From positions 34,350-98,349 of the forward strand of contig NZ_JAOWCB010000024.1 in NCBI RefSeq assembly GCF_026420845.1: 64,000 nt of DNA, in the 5' to 3' direction. Position 1 is the first letter of the stretch. Each line of letters opens with the position of its first letter. The notes beneath the pieces were generated by a model. That model was not told the DNA's origin and did no database searches. It saw only the letters and a list, made by a program, of their open reading frames with translations. The DNA comes from Streptomyces sp. PR69 (GTDB lineage: Bacteria > Actinomycetota > Actinomycetes > Streptomycetales > Streptomycetaceae). This document shows, one piece after another, positions 35,847-44,641 of the stretch. The translations under genes were made by a program, and so were the position numbers.

Positions 35847-36407
35847 ATGACCGAGGTGTCCTCGCTCACAGGCCGGCTGCTCGTCGCCACCCCCGCCCTG
35901 GCCGATCCGAACTTCGACCGGGCGGTGGTGCTGCTGCTCGACCACGATGACGAGGGCTCGCTCGGCGTCGTGCTGAACCGTCCGACGCCGGTCGGGGTCG
36001 GGGACATCCTGGAGTCCTGGGCGGATCTCGCGGGCGAGCCGGGCGTCGTCTTCCAGGGCGGCCCGGTCTCCCTCGACTCGGCGCTCGGCGTCGCCGTGAT
36101 CCCGGGCGACGAGGGGCCTTTGGGATGGCGGCGGGTGCACGGGGCCATCGGCATCGTGGATCTGGAGGCCCCGCCGGAGCTGCTCGGCGCGGCGCTGGGC
36201 TCGCTGCGGATCTTCGCCGGATATGCGGGCTGGGGCCCCGGCCAGCTGGAGGACGAGCTGGGCGACGGCGCGTGGTACGTGGTGGAGTCCGAGCCGGGCG
36301 ATGTGTCCTCGCCGCACCCCGAGACGCTGTGGCGGGCGGTGCTGCGGCGGCAGCGCAGCGAGCTGGCGATGTTCGCGACGTACCCCGACGACCCCTCCCT
36401 GAACTGA
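35847..36407 (+). CDS. AlgH/YqgE family protein (DUF179)
   Basis: 186 residues from ATG 35847 (MTEVSSLTGRLLVATPAL); in-frame starts up to 54 bp upstream exist, but the family normally begins here. Core motifs are NFDRAVVLLLDHDDEGSLGVVLNRP, VVFQGGPV, RIFAGYAGWGPGQLEDEL and WYVVES. The family is widespread and named after a Pseudomonas alginate regulator, but its biochemical role is unsettled. No Shine-Dalgarno is visible; GATCAT ends seven bases before the ATG, so leaderless transcription is possible. It is upstream of a DUF3039 gene. Confidence 0.9.
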   Translation: MTEVSSLTGRLLVATPALADPNFDRAVVLLLDHDDEGSLGVVLNRPTPVGVGDILESWADLAGEPGVVFQGGPVSLDSALGVAVIPGDEGPLGWRRVHGAIGIVDLEAPPELLGAALGSLRIFAGYAGWGPGQLEDELGDGAWYVVESEPGDVSSPHPETLWRAVLRRQRSELAMFATYPDDPSLN

Positions 36408-36508
36408 GCCGGCCCGCTCCCCGGACCAGCCCCCGGACCGAGCCCCGAACCGCGTCCCTGAACGAGTCTGTGAACCGATCGCGGGCGGCTTCAGTACCCT
36501 TGGCACTT

Positions 36509-36796
36509 ATGAGCACTCTTGAGCCCGAGCGCGGGACAGGCACGGGAACCCTCGTAGAGCCGACGCCGGAGACGTCGCACGGCGATGGCGACCACGAGCG
36601 CTTCGCCCACTACGTCCAGAAGGACAAGATCATGGCGAGTGCCCTCGACGGCACTCCCGTGGTGGCACTGTGCGGAAAGGTCTGGGTGCCGGGGCGTGAC
36701 CCCAAGAAGTACCCGGTCTGCCCGATGTGCAAGGAGATCTACGAGTCCATGGGCGTCGGCGGCGACAAGGACAAGGGCGGCAAGGACAAGAAGTAG
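36509..36796 (+). CDS. DUF3039 protein with putative zinc site
   Basis: 95 residues from ATG 36509. The conserved core is RFAHYVQKDKIMASAL...VVALCGKVWVPGRDPKKYPVCPMCKEIYE, with cysteines at C, CPMC spacing plus a nearby histidine that suggest a zinc-binding knuckle. A Lys/Gly-rich tail (GGDKDKGGKDKK) may bind nucleic acid. The family is found across actinobacteria next to the AlgH gene; its function is unknown. TACCCT at 36495-36500 lies eight bases before the ATG and there is no Shine-Dalgarno, again hinting at a leaderless transcript. Confidence 0.9.
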   Translation: MSTLEPERGTGTGTLVEPTPETSHGDGDHERFAHYVQKDKIMASALDGTPVVALCGKVWVPGRDPKKYPVCPMCKEIYESMGVGGDKDKGGKDKK

Positions 36797-36823
36797 CGGT
36801 CCTCTCACCGCTGGGGACGGCCT

Positions 36824-36860
36824 CCGGGTGTGCGTATGCGCACACCCGGGGGCTGTCTGT
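36824..36860 (+). terminator. Terminator of the DUF3039 gene
   Basis: Perfect 11-bp stem CCGGGTGTGCG (36824-36834) with 36839-36849, loop TATG. A direct repeat GTCTGTGTTTGCGG (36855-36868, 36871-36884) follows immediately. Confidence 0.85.
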
Positions 36861-36999
36861 GTTTGCGGCCGTCTGTGTTTGCGGAGGCCATGGCGGGCGG
36901 CCCTGAATGGCGCGGGCGCGCGGCCGGTCATGGAGTGCGGGCATGGAGTGGTCGAGACCTCTTGTCCGGAAGTTTGTCCTGGCTCTAACCTCCTGCGTG

Positions 37000-37059
37000 T
37001 TGTGCAGTGCGAAACATGCGTTGCGTATGTTGCAACACTCATGCTGGAGGGGACCCCTG
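37000..37059 (+). promoter_or_regulatory. Operator-like repeats in front of the truncated importer gene
   Basis: TGTTGCAACA (37028-37037) is a perfect 10-bp palindrome. It overlaps the near-palindrome ACATGCG-TTG-CGTATGT at 37014-37030. They are 20 to 45 bp before the ATG of the binding-protein remnant, a typical place for a sugar-responsive repressor (LacI or ROK type) to act. Confidence 0.5.
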
Positions 37060-37263
37060 ATGAAACTCTCCGTCCGCATCGCCGCCCCCGCCCTGGCACT
37101 TGCGCTGACGGGCCTCGCCGCCGCCTGCGCCCCGCAGACCTCCGACAACACCCCCGGCGAAGGCAGGAAAACCGGAACTCTGCGCGTCTGGCTCTTCCAA
37201 GAGGTTGGCAACGCCCCAAGGAGCAGACTGAACCCGTGGAAGGGACCGCACCCATGGATCTGA
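37060..37263 (+). pseudogene. Sugar ABC transporter binding protein, truncated by deletion
   Basis: The start is a perfectly good lipoprotein gene: GGAGGGG ribosome site, ATG 37060, signal peptide, lipobox GLAAAC, then GTLRVWLFQEVGNAP, the first strand of a family 1 binding protein. After about 50 residues the frame runs out of homology into RSRLNPWKGPHPWI and stops at 37263, inside the start of the hexosaminidase gene. The rest of the binding protein and any permease genes are gone. In S. coelicolor, as I recall, a binding protein and two permeases precede this hexosaminidase. The junction is near 37212-37218. Confidence 0.8.
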
Positions 37264-38936
37264 TCCCGGCCCCCGCGCACATCGACGGCCCGTACGGCCC
37301 GTACGACAATCCGCACCACGGTCCGCACGGCGTCGCGTTCCCCGTAAACGCCCGTACGGCTCTCGCGGCAGCCCCCGGCACCGATCGCACCGCGCGCTGG
37401 CTGCGCGGCGTGCTCGGCGGCGCGCTGGCCCTCGAACTCCCGCCAGGAACCCCCGGAGCCGCCGACACCGTCACCCTCCGGCTCGACCCCGGCCTCCCGC
37501 CCGAGGGATACCGGCTCACCGTCGCCGAGGGAGTCGAGATCGCCGGCGGCGATCCAGCCGGAGTCTTCTGGGGCGCCCAGACCCTGCGTCAGCTCCTCGG
37601 CCCCGACGCCTTCCGCCGCGCACCGCTGCGCCCCGACGCGCACCGCGCCATCCCGCACCAGACCATCGAGGACGCGCCCCGCTTCAGCTGGCGCGGCCTG
37701 ATGCTCGATGTGGCACGGCACTTCATGCCCAAGGACGGCGTCATGCGCTACCTCGATCTGCTCGCCGCCCACAAGCTCAACGTCCTCCATCTCCACCTCA
37801 CCGACGACCAGGGCTGGCGTATCGAGATCACCCGCCATCCCGAGCTGACGCGCACCGGCGCCTGGCGCGCCCGTACGCAGTGGGGGCACCGGGCCTCGGA
37901 GCTGTGGGACCCCGCCCCGCACGGCGGCTACTACACCCAGGACGACATCCGGGAGATCGTCGCCTACGCGGCGGAGCGGCATATCCGCGTCGTCCCCGAA
38001 ATCGACATCCCGGGCCACTCGCAGGCGGCCATCGCCGCATATCCGGAACTCGGCAACACCGACGTCATCGACACGACCTCCCTCGCCGTCTGGGACACCT
38101 GGGGCGTCAGTCCGAACGTACTCGCCCCCACTGACACCGTGCTCCGCTTCTACGAGGACGTCTTCGAGGAGGTCCTCGGCCTCTTCCCGGCCGACGTCTC
38201 GCCGTTCGTCCACATCGGCGGCGACGAATGCCCCAAGGACCAGTGGAAGGCGTCCCCGACGGCCCAGGCCCGCATCAGGGAACTGGGGCTCGCGGACGAA
38301 GACGGGCTCCAGTCCTGGTTCATCCGCCACTTCGACCGCTGGCTGGCCGCCCGCGGCCGCCGGCTGATCGGCTGGGACGAGATCCTGGAAGGCGGTCTGG
38401 CCCCCGGCGCCGCCGTCTCCTCCTGGCGCGGCTACCGGGGCGGCATCGAGGCCGCCCGCGCGGGCCACGACGTCGTCATATGCCCCGAGCAGCAGGTCTA
38501 CTTGGACCACCGGCAGGCCGAAGGCCCGGAAGAACCCATGCCCATCGGCTATGTACGCACCCTGGAAGACGTCTACCGGTTTGAACCTGTTCCGCCCGAG
38601 CTCCGCGAACTGCCCGGGGCCGCCCGCCATGTCCTCGGCGCACAGGCCAATGTGTGGACGGAGGTCATGCAGGACCGTTCCCGCGTCGACTACCAGGTCT
38701 TCCCGCGGCTGGCCGCCTTCGCCGAGGTCGTCTGGTGCTCCGCCCTCCCGGACCCCGTCGAACGCGACTTCGCGGAGTTCGAACGGCGCATGGCCGCCCA
38801 CCACGCCCGCCTTGACGCGCTGGGCGTCGACTACCGCCCGCGCGGCGGCCCGTTGCCCTGGCAGCGCCGCCCGCTCCCCGCAGGGGTGACAGGCCCGCTC
38901 GGACGCCCGATCGAGGGCGCGCCCCCAAACGTGTGA
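37254..38936 (+). CDS. Beta-N-acetylhexosaminidase, glycoside hydrolase family 20
   Basis: 560 residues from ATG 37254 with GGAAGGGA upstream. The GH20 N-terminal beta domain (to about 135) is followed by the TIM barrel with SWRGLMLDVARHF, LHLHLTDDQGWR, VPEIDIPGHSQA and the catalytic pair HIGGDECPK (Asp about 323, Glu about 324), the acid/base glutamate of substrate-assisted catalysis. It releases GlcNAc from chitobiose or wall fragments. No signal peptide is seen, so it is intracellular. It now sits directly behind the promoter and first codons of a deleted importer, so it is probably expressed from that promoter. Confidence 0.95.
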   Translation: MDLIPAPAHIDGPYGPYDNPHHGPHGVAFPVNARTALAAAPGTDRTARWLRGVLGGALALELPPGTPGAADTVTLRLDPGLPPEGYRLTVAEGVEIAGGDPAGVFWGAQTLRQLLGPDAFRRAPLRPDAHRAIPHQTIEDAPRFSWRGLMLDVARHFMPKDGVMRYLDLLAAHKLNVLHLHLTDDQGWRIEITRHPELTRTGAWRARTQWGHRASELWDPAPHGGYYTQDDIREIVAYAAERHIRVVPEIDIPGHSQAAIAAYPELGNTDVIDTTSLAVWDTWGVSPNVLAPTDTVLRFYEDVFEEVLGLFPADVSPFVHIGGDECPKDQWKASPTAQARIRELGLADEDGLQSWFIRHFDRWLAARGRRLIGWDEILEGGLAPGAAVSSWRGYRGGIEAARAGHDVVICPEQQVYLDHRQAEGPEEPMPIGYVRTLEDVYRFEPVPPELRELPGAARHVLGAQANVWTEVMQDRSRVDYQVFPRLAAFAEVVWCSALPDPVERDFAEFERRMAAHHARLDALGVDYRPRGGPLPWQRRPLPAGVTGPLGRPIEGAPPNV

Positions 38937-39251
38937 GCTGCCCGGAAAGGAGCATGGCCCGCACCCCGGCCCTGCGACCGTGGACAGCCCCAAGAACATG
39001 TCGCACAACAGTCGCAAGTCGCACACACCATGATCCCGCGATCCGGCACGAGGCGTCTGGGAAACCGGACTATTGGTACGAGCAAGGCTGTCGGGGCACT
39101 TCAGGCTCAATGCGCCCTTCGCGGACCCTCGCGCCGACCGGTCCGGATGATGTGCCAGAGTTGCCACGTCCAGGCTGTGAGCACGTACGGTACGGCCACG
39201 TACGGTACGGCTCACAGACGGATGGCCGGGACACCGGGAAGGGGCATCTGG
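38937..39251. repeat. Intergenic region with tandem 15-bp repeat upstream of the molybdoenzyme operon
   Basis: 315 bp, no gene. CACGTACGGTACGGC occurs twice head to tail at 39182-39196 and 39197-39211, 40 bp before the first start codon. Three GTCGCA copies cluster at about 38998-39025. Either set could bind a regulator of the xanthine-dehydrogenase-like operon. Confidence 0.6.
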
Positions 39252-40199
39252 GTGACCACGCACGCACCGCAGGCGGCGCACTCCGTCACGCTGCCAGTCT
39301 CGCTCGACGAGGCCGTGGCGGCGCTCGCCGCCATGCCCGCCGCCGTCCCCGTCGCAGGCGGCACCGATCTGATGGCCGCCGTCAACAAAGGCGAGCTCCG
39401 CCCCGCGGGACTCGTCGGCCTCGGCCGCATCAGCGAGATCCGCGGCTGGCACTACCAGGACGGCCACGCCCTGCTGGGCGCGGGCCTGACCCACGCCCGC
39501 ATGGGGCGGCCCGACTTCGCCGCCCTCATCCCCGCGCTTGCCTCCGCCGCGCGGGCCGCGGGACCGCCCCAGATCCGCAACGCGGGGACGCTCGGCGGCA
39601 ATATCGCCTCCGCCGCGCCCACGGGCGACGCCCTGCCCGTGCTGGCCGCCCTCGAAGCCGACCTGGTGATCGCGGGGCCGGGCGGCGCACGTCGCGAGAT
39701 CCCGGTCTCCCATCTGCTGGCCGGCCGCGAGATGCTCGGTCCCGCGGAACTCATCGGCCAGGTGCGCGTCCCGCTGCTGCACGCCCCCCAGGTTTTCCTG
39801 AAAGCCACCGGCCGCACCGGCCCCGGCCGCGCCACCGCCTCCGTGGCCGTCGTCCTCGACCCGGCCCGCCGCGGCGTGCGCTGCGCCGTCGGCGCGATCG
39901 CCACGATGCCGCTGCGGCCGCTGGAGGCGGAGCGCTGGATCGCCTCGCTGATCGACTGGGACGGCGAGCGCGCGCTCACCCCCGAGGCGCTGTCCGCCTT
40001 CGGCGACTATGTCGCGGCCGCGTGCATCCCCGACCCGGAACCGGCCCCGGCGGCCGGTGCGGACGGAGACACGGGCGCGGGCACGGGCGCGGTTGCGGGC
40101 GCGGCCGCGGAACAGCCCGCACTGTCGCCCGCCGTACTGCATCTGCGGCGCACCGTCGCCGCGCTGGCCCGTCGAGCACTGGGGAGGGCGCTGTCGTGA
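39252..40199 (+). CDS. Xanthine dehydrogenase family FAD-binding subunit
   Basis: 315 residues from GTG 39252 with AAGGGGC upstream. The FAD-binding motifs VPVAGGTDLMAAVNKGE (about 34-50) and NAGTLGGNIASAAPTGD (about 113-129) are intact, followed by the C-terminal CO-dehydrogenase-flavoprotein domain. An Ala/Gly-rich insertion (about 265-290) precedes the last helix. It passes electrons from the iron-sulfur subunit to NAD or another acceptor. Its stop overlaps the next start by 4 bp (GTGA). Confidence 0.92.
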   Translation: MTTHAPQAAHSVTLPVSLDEAVAALAAMPAAVPVAGGTDLMAAVNKGELRPAGLVGLGRISEIRGWHYQDGHALLGAGLTHARMGRPDFAALIPALASAARAAGPPQIRNAGTLGGNIASAAPTGDALPVLAALEADLVIAGPGGARREIPVSHLLAGREMLGPAELIGQVRVPLLHAPQVFLKATGRTGPGRATASVAVVLDPARRGVRCAVGAIATMPLRPLEAERWIASLIDWDGERALTPEALSAFGDYVAAACIPDPEPAPAAGADGDTGAGTGAVAGAAAEQPALSPAVLHLRRTVAALARRALGRALS

Positions 40200-41809
40200 G
40201 CACCGACGAGAGCGAGCGGCAAGGACAGGGCCGGGCCGCCGCGCAGGGGGAGGGCGGCTGGCAGCCGACCTCCCAGGGCGGCGAGTACGACGCCGACGCC
40301 ACCGCCTTCTTCCAGCTGCCCGCCGACGATCACTCCCAGGGGGGTGCGCTGGACGCCGCGGCGCCCTTGGAGGCCCCGGGCCATGGCTATGTGCCGCCGA
40401 TGATCACTCCGCTGACGCCGGCGGCCGACTTCGACCCCGCGGCGACGGCCAGCTGGGCCGCGCCGCAGCCGACCGGCCAGTGGGACCTCGCGGAAGCGGC
40501 GGGGGCCCCCGAGGGGGAGCCGCCGACGGCCGCGGACGCCCCGGCCTCCTCCCCGTCGCCGTCCTCGTCGTCCCCGCTGTCACCGGCTGCCTCGGAGCTG
40601 ACCGGGCAGTGGACGATCCCGGTGGCGAACGGGGATCTGCCGGATGAGTCGGGCGAGTACTCGACCTCTGTCTTCGCCTCCCAGTGGGGCGGTGCGCCGC
40701 CGCCCGCGACGCTGCCCGGCGGTGCGCCCGCCCCCTGGTCGACGGCTCCTTCCGAGGCGTCCCCCCGGGTGCCCGCCCAGGACCGTCCGGCGACCCTGCC
40801 GGGAGGCGCGCCCGCGCCCTGGGCGGATGCGCTGAGCGAAGCCGGCGCGCCTGCCGTGGTGCCCCCGGACGAGCCGTCGCCGGCGGCGGAGGAGCCGGCG
40901 GCGCACGAGGACGCCGTGCCCGCGCCTGAGGCCTGCGCGCCCGAGGCCCCGGAGGCGGCCGCAGCGGTCCCGGAGCCGGTCCCGGAGCCGGAGGCTTCCG
41001 CGCCGATGCCCGACGAGTCCGCGGTCTCCCAGTCCCCGCAGCCGCAGCCGCAGCCGGAGCCGGAGCCGGACTCCACGCACGCGTCGCCCCCCACCCCGGA
41101 ACCCGGCCCGGAACCCGGCCCGGAATCCGCCCCGGAGCCCGCCCCGCCCTCGACCCCGCCGAGCGACGAGCACCCCTCCACCTCGTACGTCCTGCGGGTC
41201 AACGGCGCAGACCGCCCCGTCACCGACGCCTGGATCGGCGAGTCGCTCCTCTATGTGCTGCGCGAGCGCCTCGGCCTCGCCGGTGCGAAGGACGGCTGCT
41301 CGCAGGGCGAGTGCGGCGCGTGCAACGTCCAGGTCGACGGCCGGCTCGTCGCCTCCTGCCTCGTGCCGGCCGCCACCGCCGCCGGCTCCGAGGTCCGTAC
41401 GGTCGAGGGGCTCGCCACGGACGGCGAACCCTCCGACGTTCAGCGCGCCCTGGCCAAGTGCGGCGCGGTCCAGTGCGGCTACTGCATCCCCGGCATGGCC
41501 ATGACCGTCCATGACCTCCTCGAAGGCAACCACGCGCCCACCGACCTGGAGACCCGCCGGGCGCTCTGCGGCAATCTGTGCCGCTGCTCGGGCTATCAGG
41601 GCGTGCTGGCAGCCGTACGCGAGGTGGTCGCCGAGCGGGCGGCGAGCGCCGCCGCCGCGGCCGAGGCGGACGCCGAGCGGGAGGACGGCAGCGGGCACGG
41701 CAGCGGACACGGCAGAGGGCCGGCGGTGGCGGAACCTCGCATTCCGCACCAGGCGCCGCCCGGCGCAGGTAGTGTGCACCCCCACCCGCACGACGGAGGC
41801 ATGGCGTGA
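40196..41809 (+). CDS. [2Fe-2S] iron-sulfur subunit of xanthine dehydrogenase family with a long disordered N-terminus
   Basis: 537 residues from GTG 40196. The last 210 residues are the standard two-cluster subunit: CSQGECGACNVQVDGRLVASC (first Cys about 368) binds the plant-type cluster and CGAVQCGYCIPGM with CGNLCRCSGY the second. The first 325 residues are unlike normal family members: a low-complexity Pro/Glu/Ala/Ser extension with the duplicated ATLPGGAPAPW and many Pro-Glu-Pro runs. The whole frame is open and uses normal Streptomyces codons, so this is one protein, not two. A role in membrane or partner attachment is a guess. Confidence 0.9.
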   Translation: MSTDESERQGQGRAAAQGEGGWQPTSQGGEYDADATAFFQLPADDHSQGGALDAAAPLEAPGHGYVPPMITPLTPAADFDPAATASWAAPQPTGQWDLAEAAGAPEGEPPTAADAPASSPSPSSSSPLSPAASELTGQWTIPVANGDLPDESGEYSTSVFASQWGGAPPPATLPGGAPAPWSTAPSEASPRVPAQDRPATLPGGAPAPWADALSEAGAPAVVPPDEPSPAAEEPAAHEDAVPAPEACAPEAPEAAAAVPEPVPEPEASAPMPDESAVSQSPQPQPQPEPEPDSTHASPPTPEPGPEPGPESAPEPAPPSTPPSDEHPSTSYVLRVNGADRPVTDAWIGESLLYVLRERLGLAGAKDGCSQGECGACNVQVDGRLVASCLVPAATAAGSEVRTVEGLATDGEPSDVQRALAKCGAVQCGYCIPGMAMTVHDLLEGNHAPTDLETRRALCGNLCRCSGYQGVLAAVREVVAERAASAAAAAEADAEREDGSGHGSGHGRGPAVAEPRIPHQAPPGAGSVHPHPHDGGMA

Positions 41810-44121
41810 GCAACGACGCGGCCACCACCGCGACGCCCCCGGCGGTCGACGGCCCCCCGCAGGAGCCCGCCGCCCATGGCATCGGCGCGTCCCTCCCGCA
41901 GGCCGACGCCCGCGCCAAGACCGAGGGAACCTTCCCGTACGCCTCCGACCTCTGGGCCGAAGGCCTGCTCTGGGCGGCGATACTGCGCTCCCCGCACGCC
42001 CACGCCCGCATCGTCTCCGTCGACACCTCCGCCGCGCTGGAGATGCCGGGCGTACGGGCCGTGGTGACACATCAGGACATTCCCGGCGACGCGGCGTACG
42101 GCAAGCGGATCGCCGACCGCCCGGTCTTCGCCTCCGACGTCGTACGCCACCACGGCGAGGCGATCGCCGCGGTCGCCGCCGACCACCCCGACACCGCCCG
42201 CCTCGCCGCGGCCGCCATCGCCGTCGAGTACGAAGTGCTGGACCCCGTCACCGACCCCGAACAGGCCTTCGCCGCCGAACCGCTGCACCCCGACGGCAAC
42301 CTCATCCGCCATATCCCGCTGCGCTACGGCGATCCCGAGGCGGTCGGCGAGGTGATCGTCGAGGGCCTCTACCGCATCGGCCGCCAGGACCCCGCCCCCA
42401 TCGGCGCCGAAGCCGCGCTCGCCGTACCGCGTCCGGACGGCGGGGTGGAGCTGTACGCCGCCTCCACCGACCCGCACGGCGACCGCGATCTGGCGGCCGC
42501 CTGCCTCGGACTGGAACGGGACCGGGTCAAGGTCGTCGTCACCGGAGTCCCCGGCGCGACGGGCGACCGCGAGGACCCCGGCTTCCAGCTGCCGCTCGGC
42601 CTGCTGGCGCTGAAGACCGGCTGCCCGGTCAAACTGACCGCCACCCGCGAGGAGTCCTTCCTCGGCCACGCCCACCGCCACCCCACCCTGCTGCGCTACC
42701 GCCACCACGCCGACACCGAGGGCCGGCTGGTCAAGGTCGAGGCCCAGCTCCTCCTCGACGCAGGCGCGTACGCCGACTCCTCGTCCGAATCCCTCGCCGC
42801 CGCTGTCGCCTTCGCCTGCGGCCCGTACGTCGTCCCGCACGCCTTCGTCGAGGGCTGGGCGGTCCGCACGAACAACCCGCCCTCCGGCCATGTGCGCGGC
42901 GAGGGCGCGATGCAGGTCTGCGCCGCGTACGAGGCGCAGATGGACAAGCTGGCCGCCAAGCTGGGCCTGGAGCCGCACGAGGTACGCCTGCGCAATGTGC
43001 TGGCGACCGGCGACATCCTGCCCACCGGCCAGACCGTCACCTGCCCCGCGCCGGTGGCCGAACTCCTGCGCGCCGTACGCGACTACCCCCTGCCGCCCCT
43101 CCCCAAGGACACCCCGGAAGACGGCTGGCTGCTCCCCGGCGGCCTTGAGGGCGCGGGCGAACCGGGCGCGGTGCGCCGCGGCGTCGGCTACGCCCTCGGC
43201 ATGGTCCATATGCTCGGCGCGGAAGGCGCGGACGAGGTCTCCACCGCGACCGTCAAGGTGCACGACGGCGTCGCCACCGTCATCTGCGCGGCCGTCGAGA
43301 CCGGCCAGGGCTTCGCCACCCTCGCCCGCCAGATCGTCCAGGAGACCCTGGGCATCGAGGACGTACGCGTCGCCCCCGTCGACACCGACCAGCCCCCGGC
43401 CGGCCCGGCCGCCCACGGCCGCCACACCTGGGTCTCGGGCGGCGCGGTGGAGCGCGCCGCCAAGATGGTGCGCACCCAGCTGCTGCAGCCCCTGGCCCAT
43501 AAGTTCGGCATGTCCACCGAACTGCTCCAGATCGCCGACGGCAAGATCACCTCATATGACGGCGTGCTGTCCACCACCGTCACCGAGGCCATGGACGGCA
43601 AGGAGCTGTGGGCCACCGCCCAGTGCCGCCCCCACCCCACCGAACCCCTCGACGAGTCCGGCCAGGGCGACGCCTTCGTCGGCCTCGCCTTCTGCGCCGT
43701 CCGCGCGGTCGTCGACGTCGACATCGAGATCGGCTCGGTCCGCGTCGTCGAAATGGCCGTCGCCCAGGACGTCGGCCGCGTCCTCAATCCCGCTCAGCTG
43801 ACCGCCCGCATCGAGGCCGGCGTCACCCAGGGCGTCGGCGCGGCCCTCACCGAAAACCTCCGCACCGCCCGCGGCCTCCTCCGCCGCCCCGACCTCACCG
43901 GCTACGCCCTCCCCACCTCCCTGGACGCTCCGGACATCCACATCGTCAAACTCGTCGAGGAACGCGACGTCGTGGCCCCCTTCGGCGCGAAACCGGCGAG
44001 CGCCGTCCCGGTGGTCACCTCCCCGGCGGCCATCGCCTCCGCGGTCCGCGCCGCCACCGGCCGCCCGGTCAACCGCCTCCCCATCCGCCCCCAGGCCGCG
44101 GTCGCCACGCCTCACCCGTAG
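41806..44121 (+). CDS. Molybdopterin-binding subunit, xanthine dehydrogenase family
   Basis: 771 residues from GTG 41806, overlapping the iron-sulfur gene by 4 bp. The N-terminal aldehyde oxidase/xanthine dehydrogenase hammerhead domain (KTEGTFPYASDLW, HAHARI) precedes the molybdopterin domain with RGEGAMQ, ETGQGFATLARQIV and VSGGAVERAA. Family enzymes hydroxylate purines or aldehydes at a Mo centre and need a glutamate in a GxGE(P) loop near the C-terminus. Here the matching segment FGAKPASAVPVVTSPAAIASA has no glutamate, and the glycine-rich Q-loop (GGxFGxK) also appears absent. The subunit may therefore have another substrate chemistry or be inactive. Confidence 0.85.
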   Translation: MSNDAATTATPPAVDGPPQEPAAHGIGASLPQADARAKTEGTFPYASDLWAEGLLWAAILRSPHAHARIVSVDTSAALEMPGVRAVVTHQDIPGDAAYGKRIADRPVFASDVVRHHGEAIAAVAADHPDTARLAAAAIAVEYEVLDPVTDPEQAFAAEPLHPDGNLIRHIPLRYGDPEAVGEVIVEGLYRIGRQDPAPIGAEAALAVPRPDGGVELYAASTDPHGDRDLAAACLGLERDRVKVVVTGVPGATGDREDPGFQLPLGLLALKTGCPVKLTATREESFLGHAHRHPTLLRYRHHADTEGRLVKVEAQLLLDAGAYADSSSESLAAAVAFACGPYVVPHAFVEGWAVRTNNPPSGHVRGEGAMQVCAAYEAQMDKLAAKLGLEPHEVRLRNVLATGDILPTGQTVTCPAPVAELLRAVRDYPLPPLPKDTPEDGWLLPGGLEGAGEPGAVRRGVGYALGMVHMLGAEGADEVSTATVKVHDGVATVICAAVETGQGFATLARQIVQETLGIEDVRVAPVDTDQPPAGPAAHGRHTWVSGGAVERAAKMVRTQLLQPLAHKFGMSTELLQIADGKITSYDGVLSTTVTEAMDGKELWATAQCRPHPTEPLDESGQGDAFVGLAFCAVRAVVDVDIEIGSVRVVEMAVAQDVGRVLNPAQLTARIEAGVTQGVGAALTENLRTARGLLRRPDLTGYALPTSLDAPDIHIVKLVEERDVVAPFGAKPASAVPVVTSPAAIASAVRAATGRPVNRLPIRPQAAVATPHP

Positions 44122-44146
44122 CAAGCCGCGGGTACGGTGGATCACG

Positions 44147-44569
44147 ATGGTTTGGGATGAGTGGGAACAGATCAAGGCCGAGGCAGCGGCGGGTCATGAC
44201 CGTGACCTGCAAGGAAGTGGGGCGGGTGGCACCCCCGGCACGGCTGACCTCAAGACCAGTGCGCAGGGCAAACGCGGGGCGATCAAGGCACTCGTGGAAG
44301 TGATACGTCCCGGTCTGGACAAGGCGGGTGTCCATGCCGATGAGACCACCGACGACGCGGAGCGGGAGTTCCAGGGCTGGGCGACGGGGGCCGGCCTGAA
44401 GGACGCGCACGACGAGTGGGCTCTGCAGGTGAGCGGCCTCAAGGCGCGTCTGGCTCAGGAACAGGAGTTGCTGGGCCGCACGAAGAGGGACTTTCAGCTC
44501 TTCGAGCACGGCGTGGAAAGCTCCTTGATGCGAATCGCCCGGGGGCCGGACCCTCGCCGGGACGCGTGA
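44147..44569 (+). CDS. Small helical protein of a type VII secretion-like island
   Basis: 140 residues from ATG 44147 (MVWDEWEQIKAEAA). It is charged and predicted helical, with a central EREFQGWATGAGLKDAHDEW segment and a C-terminal coiled coil (LKARLAQEQELLGRTKRDF). Size and helix-turn-helix hairpin look suit a WXG100-like or chaperone partner. It lies 73 bp upstream of a large WXG-type protein and is likely co-expressed. I recognise no named domain. It begins the segment where wobble positions become less GC-biased than in the core genes. Confidence 0.65.
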   Translation: MVWDEWEQIKAEAAAGHDRDLQGSGAGGTPGTADLKTSAQGKRGAIKALVEVIRPGLDKAGVHADETTDDAEREFQGWATGAGLKDAHDEWALQVSGLKARLAQEQELLGRTKRDFQLFEHGVESSLMRIARGPDPRRDA

Positions 44570-44641
44570 CCTCTACCTTTCGTGGCTCGCATACGCAGGC
44601 GCAGGGCGGGCCCCGTGCGCAGCAGATTTCAAGGAGTGGGC

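Noticed and set aside
36630..40142. 1170-codon minus-strand frame across the hexosaminidase and FAD subunit genes
   Set aside because: Shadow frame: low-complexity translation opposite GH20 and flavoprotein domains.
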